Shown: positions 1 to 8,226 of the stretch, piece by piece
Numbering within the stretch: position 1 is the stretch's first letter
Layout of the letters: every line of letters starts with the position of its first letter
From: Acinetobacter kookii
Lineage (GTDB): Bacteria; Pseudomonadota; Gammaproteobacteria; Pseudomonadales; Moraxellaceae
Assembly (NCBI RefSeq): GCF_900096895.1
Contig: NZ_FMYO01000003.1
Span: 186,001-250,000 of the forward strand
Reading direction: 5' to 3'
DNA: 64,000 nt
Notes under the pieces: model-generated
Databases searched by the model: none
What the model saw: the letters and a program-made list of their open reading frames with translations, nothing else
What the model was told of the DNA's origin: nothing
Program-made: the position numbers and the translations under genes

Positions 1-2
1 TT

Positions 3-848
3 GTCATTTTTATGATTTTTGACCTTTTATTATTATCCGGTGAGATTGTAACGGATATTCGACCATTATCTCCCTATACTGGACCGGTGATTACCTTTTT
101 TATGGTGATTATATTAGGTTCAAGATTGGCCCGTAATGTTAAAAAAATTGAAACTTTTAATGCCCAGTTGGAAATGAAAGTTCAGCAGGTCAGTAATGAT
201 TTAAGCTCCAGTTTAAATGAAAAACATCAATTAGAGCTTAAAAATGTCAAGCTGCAAGAAAGAATCAATTTATCCCATGATTTGCATGATGGTTTGGGTG
301 CATCATTGGTTCGCTCGATGATTTTAGTGGATCAAAGTACGCATAATATTTCTAACAAGCAATTTTTATCGATGCTTAAATTATTAAGGGATGATCTCCG
401 ACAAATTATCGATAGTGGTTCATCTGCGGATAATAAAATTCCAGTCAGTCCGGTATTGTGGGTGGCACCCGTTAGGCATCGTTTTAGTCAGCTTATGGAT
501 GAGCTGGATATCCGTTCTAAATGGATTTTCCCGCATGAATGGCAAGCCGTGCCGAGTGCTTTGCAGTGTCTCACTTTAATACGGGTACTGGAAGAAAGCC
601 TGACCAATATTATTAAACATAGTCAGGCCAAGCAGGTAAAAATAGTGATGGTCTATATTCGGGAAAACCAGTTTATTTTGAGTATAGAAGATGACGGTGT
701 CGGTTTTGATGCGGATAGTGTAGCGCAACAGGGATTAAGTATTGGCATGCGCAGTATGAAAATGCGTTTGGAGCGCATAGGGGCGGAATTGAAGTTATCT
801 TCTGAGCCGGGTTGCACCATCATTCAGGCGATTGTTCAGCTGAAATAA
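3..848 (+). CDS. Sensor histidine kinase, NarL/HisKA_3 type, 5'-truncated by window
   Basis: This is the C-terminal part of a two-component sensor kinase; the reading frame is open to the window edge, so the true start lies upstream and the ATG at 12 is probably internal. One hydrophobic segment (codons about 75-125) is followed by a coiled coil and then a HisKA_3 dimerisation box, SHDLHDGLG, whose likely phospho-accepting His is codon 285-287. The HATPase part shows EESLTNIIKHS (N box) and EDDGVGFD (G1 box), then a GIGMRSM-like region. Short tail ends just after the ATPase domain. The layout of membrane segment, coiled coil and HisKA_3 resembles 7TMR-DISM kinases, which is inference because the sensor part is outside. 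No response regulator follows it here. Confidence 0.85.
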   Translation, partial: VIFMIFDLLLLSGEIVTDIRPLSPYTGPVITFFMVIILGSRLARNVKKIETFNAQLEMKVQQVSNDLSSSLNEKHQLELKNVKLQERINLSHDLHDGLGASLVRSMILVDQSTHNISNKQFLSMLKLLRDDLRQIIDSGSSADNKIPVSPVLWVAPVRHRFSQLMDELDIRSKWIFPHEWQAVPSALQCLTLIRVLEESLTNIIKHSQAKQVKIVMVYIRENQFILSIEDDGVGFDADSVAQQGLSIGMRSMKMRLERIGAELKLSSEPGCTIIQAIVQLK

Positions 849-1050
849 GCAATTCAATTTTCCTTGATTTTTAGATAGCATTCGCTATGCCATCATTTTA
901 TAAAATCGGCAAAAAATTAGAATTTTTTCAGCGCTTTTACTTTTGATTTTTCCCAAATTAAATTAAAAAACGGGAATATGAATAATGATTTTTCTTTTGG
1001 GAACGGTGAGAAATTTTAATCTGTATATCTGAAATGCTGCAATATAAAAT

Positions 1051-1076
1051 AAGGGGGGAAATGAATTTCCCCCCTT
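1051..1076 (-). terminator. Strong hairpin terminator of roxA
   Basis: A perfect 12-base inverted repeat, AAGGGGGGAAAT and its complement, separated by two bases, lies 10 bases past the roxA stop. Read on the minus strand it is followed by a T-rich stretch (TTATTTTATATT), which fits an intrinsic terminator for roxA. It also faces the kinase gene from the other side. Confidence 0.75.
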
Positions 1077-1085
1077 ATGTGCTGT

Positions 1086-2255
1086 TTACTCTTCTTCTGC
1101 GGCAGGTAACAGCATCAGAATGGATTCATTGAGCAAATTCACAATGTCTTCCAGCATGTCTGGATCATACAGATTTTCATCCAGCAATACTGAACCGCCA
1201 TCCGCCAACTGTTTTAAAATTGGGGAAAAAGCTTCAGAAATACAAATGCCTTCACCATTGGCCCAGAACAGCAGTTCACCTTCAGCTTCAGTATAGAGCA
1301 GGCGAGATGCCGGCTCGAGCATGAGTGAATAGCCCTGATCCAACGCTTCTTCCAGGTCACCTGTACCAATGGCTTCCGCCTCTGGAATATTTTCAGGATA
1401 TTTTGGTTCTGACATCAGGCTCATCAGGGCATCTTCAAGCACGGCCGGATTTTGCAATTGCGCCAAAAGTTCAGTTTTTAAGTACTCAAGTTCATTCTGT
1501 GTGATTTGACCAATCGGGCTGATTTTGTCACGCAGAATGTCTTTTAACGGGTTCTTGAGCAATTGATCAGCAGCAAATTTATCACTGACACGATCCATCA
1601 TTTCTGCCACGTTCGGCATGCGGAAACCGAAAGAGAAGGTCAGGCAGTCATCTTCCGCTACGCCGTAGTGCGATAAACCCGGTGGTACGTATAGCAAATC
1701 ACCCGGGGCAAGCACCTCATCAAAATTGACGTCCATGTCCGGGAGTAACTTTAAAGGTTGCCCTTCAACGAATTCAGTTTCGGCATCACACATTTGTCCC
1801 AGTTGCCAACGACGGTGGCCGTAACCCTGTACAAGGAACACATCATAAAAATCGAAGTGTTTACCGACAGAACCTCCTTTTTGTGCATATGACACCATGA
1901 TGTCATCGCGACGCCACTGCGGGATAAAAGGAAATTTCTTCCACAGTTCTGCCAGATCAAATGAATAATGATCTACCGCCTGAACCAGTAGGGTCCAGAG
2001 TTTTGGCATCTTCTGGAAGTCTGCCTTAATCAAAGGTGAAGATTTGACTGACCATTGGTTTGGATCTTTATCTTTTTGCTTGATGAGGCGTGCGGTAATG
2101 TTTTCATCTAACGCCAGTTCCATGACATCATCAGGGACTAAAATATTTTCAATTTCAGGAAGTGCGTTACGAACAAGGAGAGGTTTTTTTTGCCAATATT
2201 CGGCAAGGAATTGTTCGGCAGTGATGCCGCCGAGTACATCTAGAGGCTGGGACAT
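1086..2255 (-). CDS. roxA: Ribosomal protein uL16 3-hydroxylase (JmjC/cupin oxygenase)
   Basis: A 389-residue 2-oxoglutarate/Fe(II) oxygenase of the YcfD/RoxA family, which in E. coli hydroxylates an arginine of ribosomal protein L16. The JmjC-type cupin core shows the metal triad: His133 and Asp135 in GKHFDFYD and His196 in PPGLSHYG. The RRWQLG stretch after the HxD motif and the following winged-helix-like C-terminal part (from about 215) match the family; E. coli YcfD is slightly shorter. The start at 2255 (MSQPLDVLGGITAEQFL) fits the family N-terminus. It stands alone on the minus strand, divergent from a small ORF at 2365. Confidence 0.92.
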   Translation of the reverse strand: MSQPLDVLGGITAEQFLAEYWQKKPLLVRNALPEIENILVPDDVMELALDENITARLIKQKDKDPNQWSVKSSPLIKADFQKMPKLWTLLVQAVDHYSFDLAELWKKFPFIPQWRRDDIMVSYAQKGGSVGKHFDFYDVFLVQGYGHRRWQLGQMCDAETEFVEGQPLKLLPDMDVNFDEVLAPGDLLYVPPGLSHYGVAEDDCLTFSFGFRMPNVAEMMDRVSDKFAADQLLKNPLKDILRDKISPIGQITQNELEYLKTELLAQLQNPAVLEDALMSLMSEPKYPENIPEAEAIGTGDLEEALDQGYSLMLEPASRLLYTEAEGELLFWANGEGICISEAFSPILKQLADGGSVLLDENLYDPDMLEDIVNLLNESILMLLPAAEEE

Positions 2256-2364
2256 AAGATAAAAGCACCTATAAATTTATGCTTATTGTCTATGGAGTTG
2301 CAGGTGAGAGCAAGTTGTAAATCAGTTGGCAAGACTTCTTGTACTGTGTTACGGGAGTGAAATC

Positions 2365-2499
2365 ATGGGGGAATTTTTTATTGATAATAGCGCAATGCTA
2401 GGCATGAATCCTGGACAGGAAAAGTTTGAACAAGGAGGGTGGAACCCTCAAATAAGCCAACCTTTCAAGTCATGGAAAGATTGGCCTAAGCAGAATTAG
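2365..2499 (+). CDS. Small ORF of 44 residues with a strong ribosome binding site
   Basis: An ATG at 2365 is preceded by GGGAGTG with about 5-8 bases of spacing, a better Shine-Dalgarno than many genes here. It opens a 44-residue frame ending with TAG at 2499. The peptide begins MGEFFIDNSAMLGMNPGQ and ends SWKDWPKQN; it is rich in Trp, Gln, Asn, Gly and Pro, has no membrane segment and no Cys. The frame fills the gap between roxA (divergent) and the Maf gene (convergent), stopping two bases before the Maf stop codon. I do not recognise a family. The alternative is a chance frame, but the start context and the unbiased, protein-like composition argue for a real small gene. Confidence 0.55.
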   Translation: MGEFFIDNSAMLGMNPGQEKFEQGGWNPQISQPFKSWKDWPKQN

Positions 2500-2501
2500 G
2501 G

Positions 2502-3095
2502 TTAAGGCACCAGCACATTCAACTGACGCAGGATATGACACAACTGAATCATCGGCATACCCATCAAAGTGGTTTGATCTTGCCCGGTCATCTGTTCGAA
2601 CAGACTAATGCCGAGGCTTTCACACTTAAAACTGCCTGCGCACATTAAAGGTTGATCGACTTCAATATAACGTTCAATTTCAGCATGACCGAGTTTACGG
2701 AACTTGACCTTATAGTGTTCAACCAGTGTTTTTTCAAAGCCAGTGGACTGCTGTTGCACACTTAATGCGGTACTGAAATAAACGATTTTGTCCGAATTGG
2801 CCTGTAACTGCTTGATCGCTTTTTCCACGGTCAATGGTTTGCCAATAAAGATATCGGGAGCACCTTCACGCCAGGCCACCTGATCGGAACCAATCACGAT
2901 TGCTTCGGGATACTGTTCTGCAATCGTTTTGGCCTTCTCAAAAGCCAGTCGCTGGGCCAAATGATCGGCATGATCTTCACCACGAGGGGATTCATCAATA
3001 TCCGGCACCATACATTGATAATCAATACGAAGACGATTCATCAAGTCTTTACGGGTTTGACTGCTTGAAGCCAAAATAATTTTGGGAGTACTCAT
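2502..3095 (-). CDS. Maf/YceF-type nucleotide pyrophosphatase
   Basis: A 197-residue Maf-fold house-cleaning pyrophosphatase that removes non-canonical nucleoside triphosphates from the pool. It follows E. coli YceF closely (SSSQTRKDL near the N-terminus, DESPRGE, IGSDQVAW with the catalytic Asp, FIGKPLT, AGSFKCESLGISLFE), and the YceF subgroup is known to prefer 7-methyl-GTP rather than dTTP/UTP, so that substrate is inferred. The ATG at 3095 overlaps the stop of the upstream DUF2237 gene by one base (TAATG), which implies translational coupling and a two-gene operon. Confidence 0.88.
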   Translation of the reverse strand: MSTPKIILASSSQTRKDLMNRLRIDYQCMVPDIDESPRGEDHADHLAQRLAFEKAKTIAEQYPEAIVIGSDQVAWREGAPDIFIGKPLTVEKAIKQLQANSDKIVYFSTALSVQQQSTGFEKTLVEHYKVKFRKLGHAEIERYIEVDQPLMCAGSFKCESLGISLFEQMTGQDQTTLMGMPMIQLCHILRQLNVLVP

Positions 3096-3478
3096 TACAC
3101 TGCATATTCCATAAGCACATCAAGCGGAACATAGGAGAGCACAGCCTGATGGCAAGCTTGTATTTTAATAGGCGGAGCAATACCAGCCTGATACGCTTCA
3201 ACCCAACGGGTCACACAAATACACCAGAAATCCCCCGGTTCTAGACCTGGAAAATCAACCTCCGGAAGAGGTGTGATCAGGTCATTCCCTACTTTTTGCG
3301 AAAAATTCAGAAACTCAGCGGTCATTTGTGCACACATTGTATGCTGTCCGAGATCTGTGGTGGACGTATGACAAAAGCCGTTACGAAAATAGCCGGTAAT
3401 AGGAGAGTAGCAACAGCTTGCCAAGGGTTCGCCTAATACATTCAGGCGATTGATATTTGGATCTGGGTGAATAGACAT
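3095..3478 (-). CDS. DUF2237 family protein
   Basis: A 127-residue protein of the DUF2237 family, recognised from NVLGEPLASCCYSPITGYFRNGFC near the N-terminus and GDFWCICVTRWVEA followed by a C-terminal VPLDVLMEYAV. Five to six conserved Cys residues suggest metal or redox chemistry, but the family's function is unknown. Its stop overlaps the start of the Maf gene by one base, so both are translated from one message. It is divergent from pgk, with 141 bases between the starts. Confidence 0.85.
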   Translation of the reverse strand: MSIHPDPNINRLNVLGEPLASCCYSPITGYFRNGFCHTSTTDLGQHTMCAQMTAEFLNFSQKVGNDLITPLPEVDFPGLEPGDFWCICVTRWVEAYQAGIAPPIKIQACHQAVLSYVPLDVLMEYAV

Positions 3479-3619
3479 AAGTTCTAAATCATTGTGTGGC
3501 TTTTGACTATGATAATCAAAACTTTGTCTTTCGACAGCTTTTCTGCAAAAGATGCTAACCTTTTTCTACATAATCATTTAAAATCGGGGCGTTTTTTATA
3601 TCTATAAAGTGAGCTATAC

Positions 3620-4807
3620 ATGAACTTTCAGCGTATGACTGACCTGGATTTGGCAGGTAAGCGTGTACTAATTCGTGAAGATTTAAACGTTCCTGTTAAA
3701 AACGGTGTAATTACCAGTGATGCACGTTTACGCGCAGCATTACCAACCATTAAAGCGGCCGTGGAAAAAGGTGCAGCAGTAATGGTTTATTCACACCTTG
3801 GTCGTCCAGTTGAAGGTGAACCAAAACCTGAACAGTCTTTGGCGCCAGTTGCAGCGTACTTAACTGAAGCTTTGGGCCAGGAAGTCAAACTTTTCACTGA
3901 TTATTTAGATGGTGTTGAAGTTGCAGCAGGTCAAGTGGTATTGCTTGAAAACTGCCGTTTCAATGTAGGTGAAAAGAAAAACAACCCTGAACTTGCACAA
4001 AAATATGCAGCACTTTGCGATGTATTTGTGATGGATGCCTTCGGTACTGCACACCGTGCAGAAGCTTCAACTGAAGGCGTGGCACGTTTTGCAAAAGTCG
4101 CAGCAGCGGGTCCTTTACTTGCAGCAGAACTGGATGCTTTAGGCCGTGCACTTAAAACCCCTGAAAAACCAATGGTTGCCATTGTTGCGGGTTCTAAAGT
4201 ATCAACTAAGCTTGACGTACTCACTTCACTTTCAGACATTTGCGATCAAATTATCGTAGGTGGTGGTATTGCCAATACCTTCCTGGCTGCGGCTGGTTAC
4301 AACGTGGGTAAATCACTGTGCGAAAATGATTTGATTGATACTGCAAAAGCCATTGCAGCAAAAGTATCTATCCCGCTTCCAACTGACGTTGTGGTTGCAG
4401 ATGCTTCTGAAATCAACTTCGACGACTTCCTGGGTTCATTGGCTGCGGCTAAAGCCGTTGTGAAAAAAGTTGAAGATGTTGCAGACAACGACATGATTTT
4501 AGACGTGGGTCCGGAAACTGCAAAAGCATTTGCTGAAATCCTGAAAACCTCTAAAACGATTCTCTGGAATGGTCCTGTTGGCGTATTTGAAGTAGATCAG
4601 TTTGGTGAAGGCACTAAAGCCTTGTCACTGGCGATTGCTGAATCTGACGGTTTCTCTATTGCAGGTGGTGGCGATACTTTAGCGGCAATCGATAAATACA
4701 ACGTTGCAGACCAGATTGGCTATATCTCTACTGGTGGTGGTGCATTCCTTGAATTTGTTGAAGGTAAAACACTTCCAGCGGTTGCTGTGCTTTTAGAACG
4801 TGCTTAA
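3620..4807 (+). CDS. pgk: Phosphoglycerate kinase
   Basis: A 395-residue glycolytic/gluconeogenic enzyme that transfers phosphate between 1,3-bisphosphoglycerate and ADP. Family landmarks are in order: [11 protein letters not shown] (3-phosphoglycerate site), [16 protein letters not shown], the nucleotide-binding [11 protein letters not shown] and [18 protein letters not shown], and the C-terminal GGGDTLAAI. Length is typical. The ATG at 3620 matches the family start. A terminator follows at 4825, then a small lipoprotein gene and fba, so two glycolytic enzymes lie close together but with separate terminators. Confidence 0.97.
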   Translation: MNFQRMTDLDLAGKRVLIREDLNVPVKNGVITSDARLRAALPTIKAAVEKGAAVMVYSHLGRPVEGEPKPEQSLAPVAAYLTEALGQEVKLFTDYLDGVEVAAGQVVLLENCRFNVGEKKNNPELAQKYAALCDVFVMDAFGTAHRAEASTEGVARFAKVAAAGPLLAAELDALGRALKTPEKPMVAIVAGSKVSTKLDVLTSLSDICDQIIVGGGIANTFLAAAGYNVGKSLCENDLIDTAKAIAAKVSIPLPTDVVVADASEINFDDFLGSLAAAKAVVKKVEDVADNDMILDVGPETAKAFAEILKTSKTILWNGPVGVFEVDQFGEGTKALSLAIAESDGFSIAGGGDTLAAIDKYNVADQIGYISTGGGAFLEFVEGKTLPAVAVLLERA

Positions 4808-4824
4808 TACATTCTTTTAAAAGT

Positions 4825-4854
4825 AAAAAAGGTTGACTGCGGTCAGCCTTTTTT
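4825..4854 (+). terminator. Intrinsic terminator of pgk
   Basis: GGTTGAC and GTCAGCC form a 7-base stem with one G·T pair around a TGCG loop, preceded by A residues and followed by TTTTTT, 20 bases after the pgk stop. Confidence 0.85.
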
Positions 4855-4954
4855 CATTCCTCTTTCATTTCAGTGATTCATTTTTTAGTCATAAAAATGC
4901 AATATAACTGCAATAAAATTCCGGTCATTAAATCTCCTGTGGTAGGAAAATGTG

Positions 4955-5227
4955 ATGAACCTAAAATTAACACTTGCAGCACTTGTGATTTTACCTTTGG
5001 CTTTGACTGCCTGTGCCAAGAAAGATGAAGCACCTAAAACTGAAACTGCCGCTTCTGCAGCAGTAGATGAGCAAACCACACCAGAACAGCAAAAAGCGAT
5101 TGATGCCTTGGATAAGCCTGTCCTGGATGAAAAAAATACCGATGTACCTGCTGAAGTGGCAAATGCACCAGCAGATGAAGCGACTGCCGCTACCGATGAG
5201 GCTGCTTCTACAGCAACTGCACAGTAA
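4955..5227 (+). CDS. Small acidic lipoprotein
   Basis: About 90 residues. The N-terminus (MNLKLTLAALVILPLALTAC) is a lipoprotein signal with a lipobox LTAC and acceptor Cys near residue 20. The mature part is short, low in complexity, rich in Ala, Glu, Asp and Thr, and has no recognisable domain. I prefer ATG 4955 over GTG 4952 because GGTAGGA sits about seven bases upstream. It lies between pgk and fba with terminators on both sides, so it is its own transcription unit. Function unknown; it is likely anchored in the envelope. Confidence 0.7.
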   Translation: MNLKLTLAALVILPLALTACAKKDEAPKTETAASAAVDEQTTPEQQKAIDALDKPVLDEKNTDVPAEVANAPADEATAATDEAASTATAQ

Positions 5228-5250
5228 GTTTGTGTTTTTTGATCTAAAAG

Positions 5251-5276
5251 TCCCTGCATAAGCAGGGATTTTTTTT
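5251..5276 (+). terminator. Intrinsic terminator after the lipoprotein gene
   Basis: TCCCTGC and GCAGGGA form a perfect 7-base stem with an ATAA loop followed by eight T residues. Confidence 0.9.
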
Positions 5277-5349
5277 GAAATAGTGTGTTTAGTTGCTGAA
5301 TTGAAACCTGAGTCCATGTAGAATATGGCGCATTACCTGGGAGGATATT

Positions 5350-6387
5350 ATGGCTCTAATCTCAATGCGCCAGCTCTTGGATCACGCTGCAGAACACAAC
5401 TACGGCGTACCAGCGTTCAACGTAAACAATTTAGAACAAATGCGTGCAATTATGTTGGCCGCAGACGAAACAAATTCACCTGTCATTGTGCAAGCATCCG
5501 CGGGTGCCCGTAAATATGCAGGTGCTCCATTCTTACGTCACCTGATTTTAGCTGCGATTGAAGAATGGCCACACATTCCAGTGGTAATGCATCAAGACCA
5601 CGGTACAAGTCCTGACGTATGTCAACGTTCTATCCAGTTGGGCTTCTCATCTGTCATGATGGACGGTTCTTTGGGTGAAGATGGCAAAACCCCAACTTCA
5701 TACGAATACAACGTAGACGTGACTCGCCGTACTGTTCAAATGGCGCACGCTTGTGGCGTTTCGGTTGAAGGTGAAATTGGCTGCCTGGGTAGCCTTGAAA
5801 CCGGTATGGCGGGTGAAGAAGATGGCGTAGGCGCAGAAGGCGTACTTGACCATTCTCAACTGCTGACTTCTGTAGAAGAAGCACGTTCCTTTGTTGCCGA
5901 TACCGATGTAGATGCGTTGGCGATTGCGGTAGGTACTTCACACGGTGCTTACAAATTCACGCGTCCACCTACAGGCGACATCCTGGCGATTGACCGTATT
6001 AAAGAAATTCATGCGGCATTACCAAATACCCACCTTGTCATGCACGGTTCAAGCTCTGTGCCACAAGAATGGTTGGCTGTAATCAATGAATTTGGCGGCG
6101 ACATCAAAGAAACTTATGGTGTGCCTGTTGAACAACTGGTTGAAGCAATCAAACACGGTGTTCGTAAAATCAATATCGATACGGACTTGCGTTTGGCATC
6201 GACTGGTGCAATGCGCCGTATGATGGCTGAAAAACCAAGCGAATTCGATCCACGTAAATTCTTTGCAGAAACTATTGTTGCAATGAAACAAATCTGTGTA
6301 GATCGTTATACAGCGTTTGGTACTGCAGGTCATGCAGACAAGATTCGTCCAATTTCTTTGGAGAAAATGGTCAGTCGTTATAAATAA
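5350..6387 (+). CDS. fba: Fructose-bisphosphate aldolase, class II
   Basis: A 345-residue zinc-dependent aldolase that interconverts fructose 1,6-bisphosphate with dihydroxyacetone phosphate and glyceraldehyde 3-phosphate. Zinc and substrate sites can be seen: HQDHG near residue 79-83, [24 protein letters not shown] and the phosphate-binding region ending [11 protein letters not shown]. Length and the [28 protein letters not shown] start fit the Calvin-type subgroup. A clear GGGAGGA-like ribosome site sits just before ATG 5350. A terminator follows. Confidence 0.96.
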   Translation: MALISMRQLLDHAAEHNYGVPAFNVNNLEQMRAIMLAADETNSPVIVQASAGARKYAGAPFLRHLILAAIEEWPHIPVVMHQDHGTSPDVCQRSIQLGFSSVMMDGSLGEDGKTPTSYEYNVDVTRRTVQMAHACGVSVEGEIGCLGSLETGMAGEEDGVGAEGVLDHSQLLTSVEEARSFVADTDVDALAIAVGTSHGAYKFTRPPTGDILAIDRIKEIHAALPNTHLVMHGSSSVPQEWLAVINEFGGDIKETYGVPVEQLVEAIKHGVRKINIDTDLRLASTGAMRRMMAEKPSEFDPRKFFAETIVAMKQICVDRYTAFGTAGHADKIRPISLEKMVSRYK

Positions 6388-6409
6388 TCCATAAAGATTA
6401 TCTATAATC

Positions 6410-6436
6410 AAAAGCCCACATCAATTGTGGGCTTTT
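6410..6436 (+). terminator. Intrinsic terminator of fba
   Basis: AAAAGCCCACA and its complement TGTGGGCTTTT form a stem around a short TCAAT loop, 22 bases after the stop; the T run is part of the stem. Confidence 0.85.
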
Positions 6437-6484
6437 CTGTATCTAATTGCTAAAGCATGATAAATAGGGGAAATAAGGCAAAAG

Positions 6485-7348
6485 ATGGAACTTATATTGG
6501 CTGCAGCATGCTGTAGTGTCGTCATCTCAATTTTGTTGAAATTATGCAAGGCCAAAGGTTTTGATGTCTTGCAGATGATTGTCTGGAACTATGCGTCTGC
6601 AAGTGTACTCTGTTTTTTATGGTTTAAGCCCGATTTACAGCATATATCAGTCATTGATACGCCGTGGTGGCTGATTGTGGTGCTGGGTATGCTATTGCCG
6701 AGTATTTTCCTGTGCTTGGCGAAATCACTGCAATATGCCGGTATTATCAAAACGGAAATTGCCCAGCGCTTATCGGTGGTGTTATCCCTGCTGGCAGCAT
6801 TCTTTATTTTTCAGGAACAGTTTAATGGCTTGAAAATCATCGGGATCGGATTGGGAATTTCGGCTGTACTCAGTATTTTATTTTCACATCAAACGGCAGC
6901 GCAAGGGCAGCCATTTTCAAAGCAAGGCTTGCTCTATCTGGCTTTGGTCTGGTGTGGCTATGCGCTGATTGATGTGCTGCTCAAGTATACTACTGGCTTG
7001 GGTGTGCAGTTTGCCGTGGCACTAAACTTGATGTTTATCTGTGCCTTCATTCTGTCATTGGCGTATATTGCCATGACCACGAAAACAGCAGGAAGTAGTC
7101 AAAATATTCTGGCTGGATTGGGGCTGGGAATCTTAAATTTTGCCAATATAGCCCTGTATGTCAAGGCGCATATGTTGTTAAAAGACACGCCTGCAATTGT
7201 GTTTGCAGGCATGAATATTCTGGTGGTGATCTTGGGTACTTTCAGTGGCTTAATGCTGTTTAAAGAAAAATTGAAACCTGCAACAGCATTCGGTCTGGCT
7301 TTAGGTTTGGTAAGCGTTATTTGCTTAGCTTATACCATGTCTGTCTGA
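6485..7348 (+). CDS. EamA/DMT-superfamily transporter-like membrane protein
   Basis: A 287-residue hydrophobic protein with about ten predicted membrane segments in two similar halves, the architecture of the drug/metabolite transporter superfamily. The C-terminal half shows the typical motif: AGMNILVVILGTFSGLMLFKE, then KLKPATAFGLALGLVSVICL. The substrate cannot be inferred. ATG 6485 is preceded by AAGGCAAAAG. Its 3' end overlaps the convergent zinc-ribbon gene at 7317 by 32 bases. Confidence 0.8.
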   Translation: MELILAAACCSVVISILLKLCKAKGFDVLQMIVWNYASASVLCFLWFKPDLQHISVIDTPWWLIVVLGMLLPSIFLCLAKSLQYAGIIKTEIAQRLSVVLSLLAAFFIFQEQFNGLKIIGIGLGISAVLSILFSHQTAAQGQPFSKQGLLYLALVWCGYALIDVLLKYTTGLGVQFAVALNLMFICAFILSLAYIAMTTKTAGSSQNILAGLGLGILNFANIALYVKAHMLLKDTPAIVFAGMNILVVILGTFSGLMLFKEKLKPATAFGLALGLVSVICLAYTMSV

Positions 7349-7520
7349 TATAGCTCGATACAAAAATGAAAGGGTGCTGCAGAAAATCTTGCTTTTCTGC
7401 CATACCCAATAATAAGCCATTTTGATGACAGACAGGGCAGGCAGGATAGTGATGATTTTCTTGCTGATAAAGCTGAAGATAATATTGCTGGCAATGAGGA
7501 CACTCAAATTTCATTGGCAT
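7317..7520 (-). CDS. Zinc-ribbon-like mini-protein (copy A)
   Basis: A 67-residue protein with two CPxC knuckles, KFECPHC near residues 4-10 and ACPVC near 28-32, that should bind one zinc. A shorter hydrophobic/aromatic tail (QDFLQHPFIFVSSYI) follows. It aligns almost end to end with the protein encoded at 7883-8095, so the two are paralogues. No Shine-Dalgarno is evident before ATG 7520; ATG 7514 is an alternative. The 3' end overlaps the transporter gene on the other strand. Function unknown. Confidence 0.65.
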   Translation of the reverse strand: MPMKFECPHCQQYYLQLYQQENHHYPACPVCHQNGLLLGMAEKQDFLQHPFIFVSSYIRQTWYKLSK

Positions 7521-7674
7521 GGAATAAATAAAGACATGCGGAATCTCTTAAAAATTTTAATCGTTATAAATAGGTTTGAAGCAAAAAGCAGACCATAAAA
7601 TCGTCAGCAAATAAATGAAAATTGTTCGTAAAGCTAAAATTTAAAATAGATTTTAGTTGGTATTAGATTCATGA

Positions 7675-7768
7675 GTGTGGCATGGATGCCACACGTTTCC
7701 CATCACGACAAGGAAGTCGTGTATGGGAAACAAAAGGTTTTTGTCTACTTTTGACCTTTCAAAAGTAG
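7675..7768. repeat. Three-hairpin intergenic repeat element
   Basis: Three hairpins follow one another. The first (7675-7694) is GTGTGGCAT-GG-ATGCCACAC, perfect. The second (7695-7731) pairs GTTTCCCAT and CACGAC with GTCGTG and ATGGGAAAC around AAGGAA, with a single bulged base. The third (7745-7768) pairs CTACTTTTGA with TCAAAAGTAG around a four-base loop. The rest of the 362-base gap (7521-7882) is A+T-rich and holds no gene I can support. The layout fits a dispersed multi-hairpin extragenic repeat; copy number elsewhere is not visible here. Confidence 0.7.
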
Positions 7769-7882
7769 AGAGATTGCCTACGAGAAGGTACAAAAAATTA
7801 AATCATTCAAATGAGGCCGTGCTGATTTAAAAAATCCAATATTGAACATTTTTTGATTTATGAAAGAGATCTATCGAATCAA

Positions 7883-8095
7883 TCACGAGCGTTGAAAGCG
7901 CTGTAAGGTATCTTTCCAATAGTAGTTGACCAGAACAACAGGATGTTTGAATAGATCTTGCATTTCAATTGTGCCCTGAAGTTGACCGGGTTGCTGACAA
8001 TCAGGGCATGTAGGATAAGAGGTCAAAATAGCATCTGGGCTGTATTTGTGCATGTAAACCGTTTGGCAAGAGGGACATTCAAATTTTATCGGCAT
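7883..8095 (-). CDS. Zinc-ribbon-like mini-protein (copy B)
   Basis: About 70 residues from the preferred ATG at 8095 (MPIKFECPSC), chosen because it matches the start of copy A; an in-frame ATG at 8113 adds six residues. Two CPxC knuckles (KFECPSC and TCPDC) form a probable zinc ribbon, followed by GTIEMQDLFKHPVVLVNYYW, which parallels the tail of copy A. The two genes lie in tandem on the minus strand, separated by the three-hairpin repeat. Function unknown; DNA, RNA or protein binding are all possible. Confidence 0.65.
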   Translation of the reverse strand: MPIKFECPSCQTVYMHKYSPDAILTSYPTCPDCQQPGQLQGTIEMQDLFKHPVVLVNYYWKDTLQRFQRS

Positions 8096-8187
8096 TTTAA
8101 TAGCTGAAAGCATGATAGGGACTACCGTTTATTTTTTTGCCAATATACCTGAGTCCTGTTGCAAAAATAAGTCCCGAAATGACATGG

Positions 8188-8212
8188 AAGGGGCTCATAA
8201 GCCCCTTTTATT
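8188..8212. terminator. GC-rich hairpin between nfsB and zinc-ribbon gene
   Basis: AAGGGGC and GCCCCTT pair around TCATAA. The T-rich side (TTTTATT) is on the plus strand, although the nearest upstream gene (nfsB) reads on the minus strand. The stem can therefore stop nfsB read-through only weakly as a classic intrinsic terminator. Confidence 0.5.
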
Positions 8213-8226
8213 GTAATTTTTTTTAA

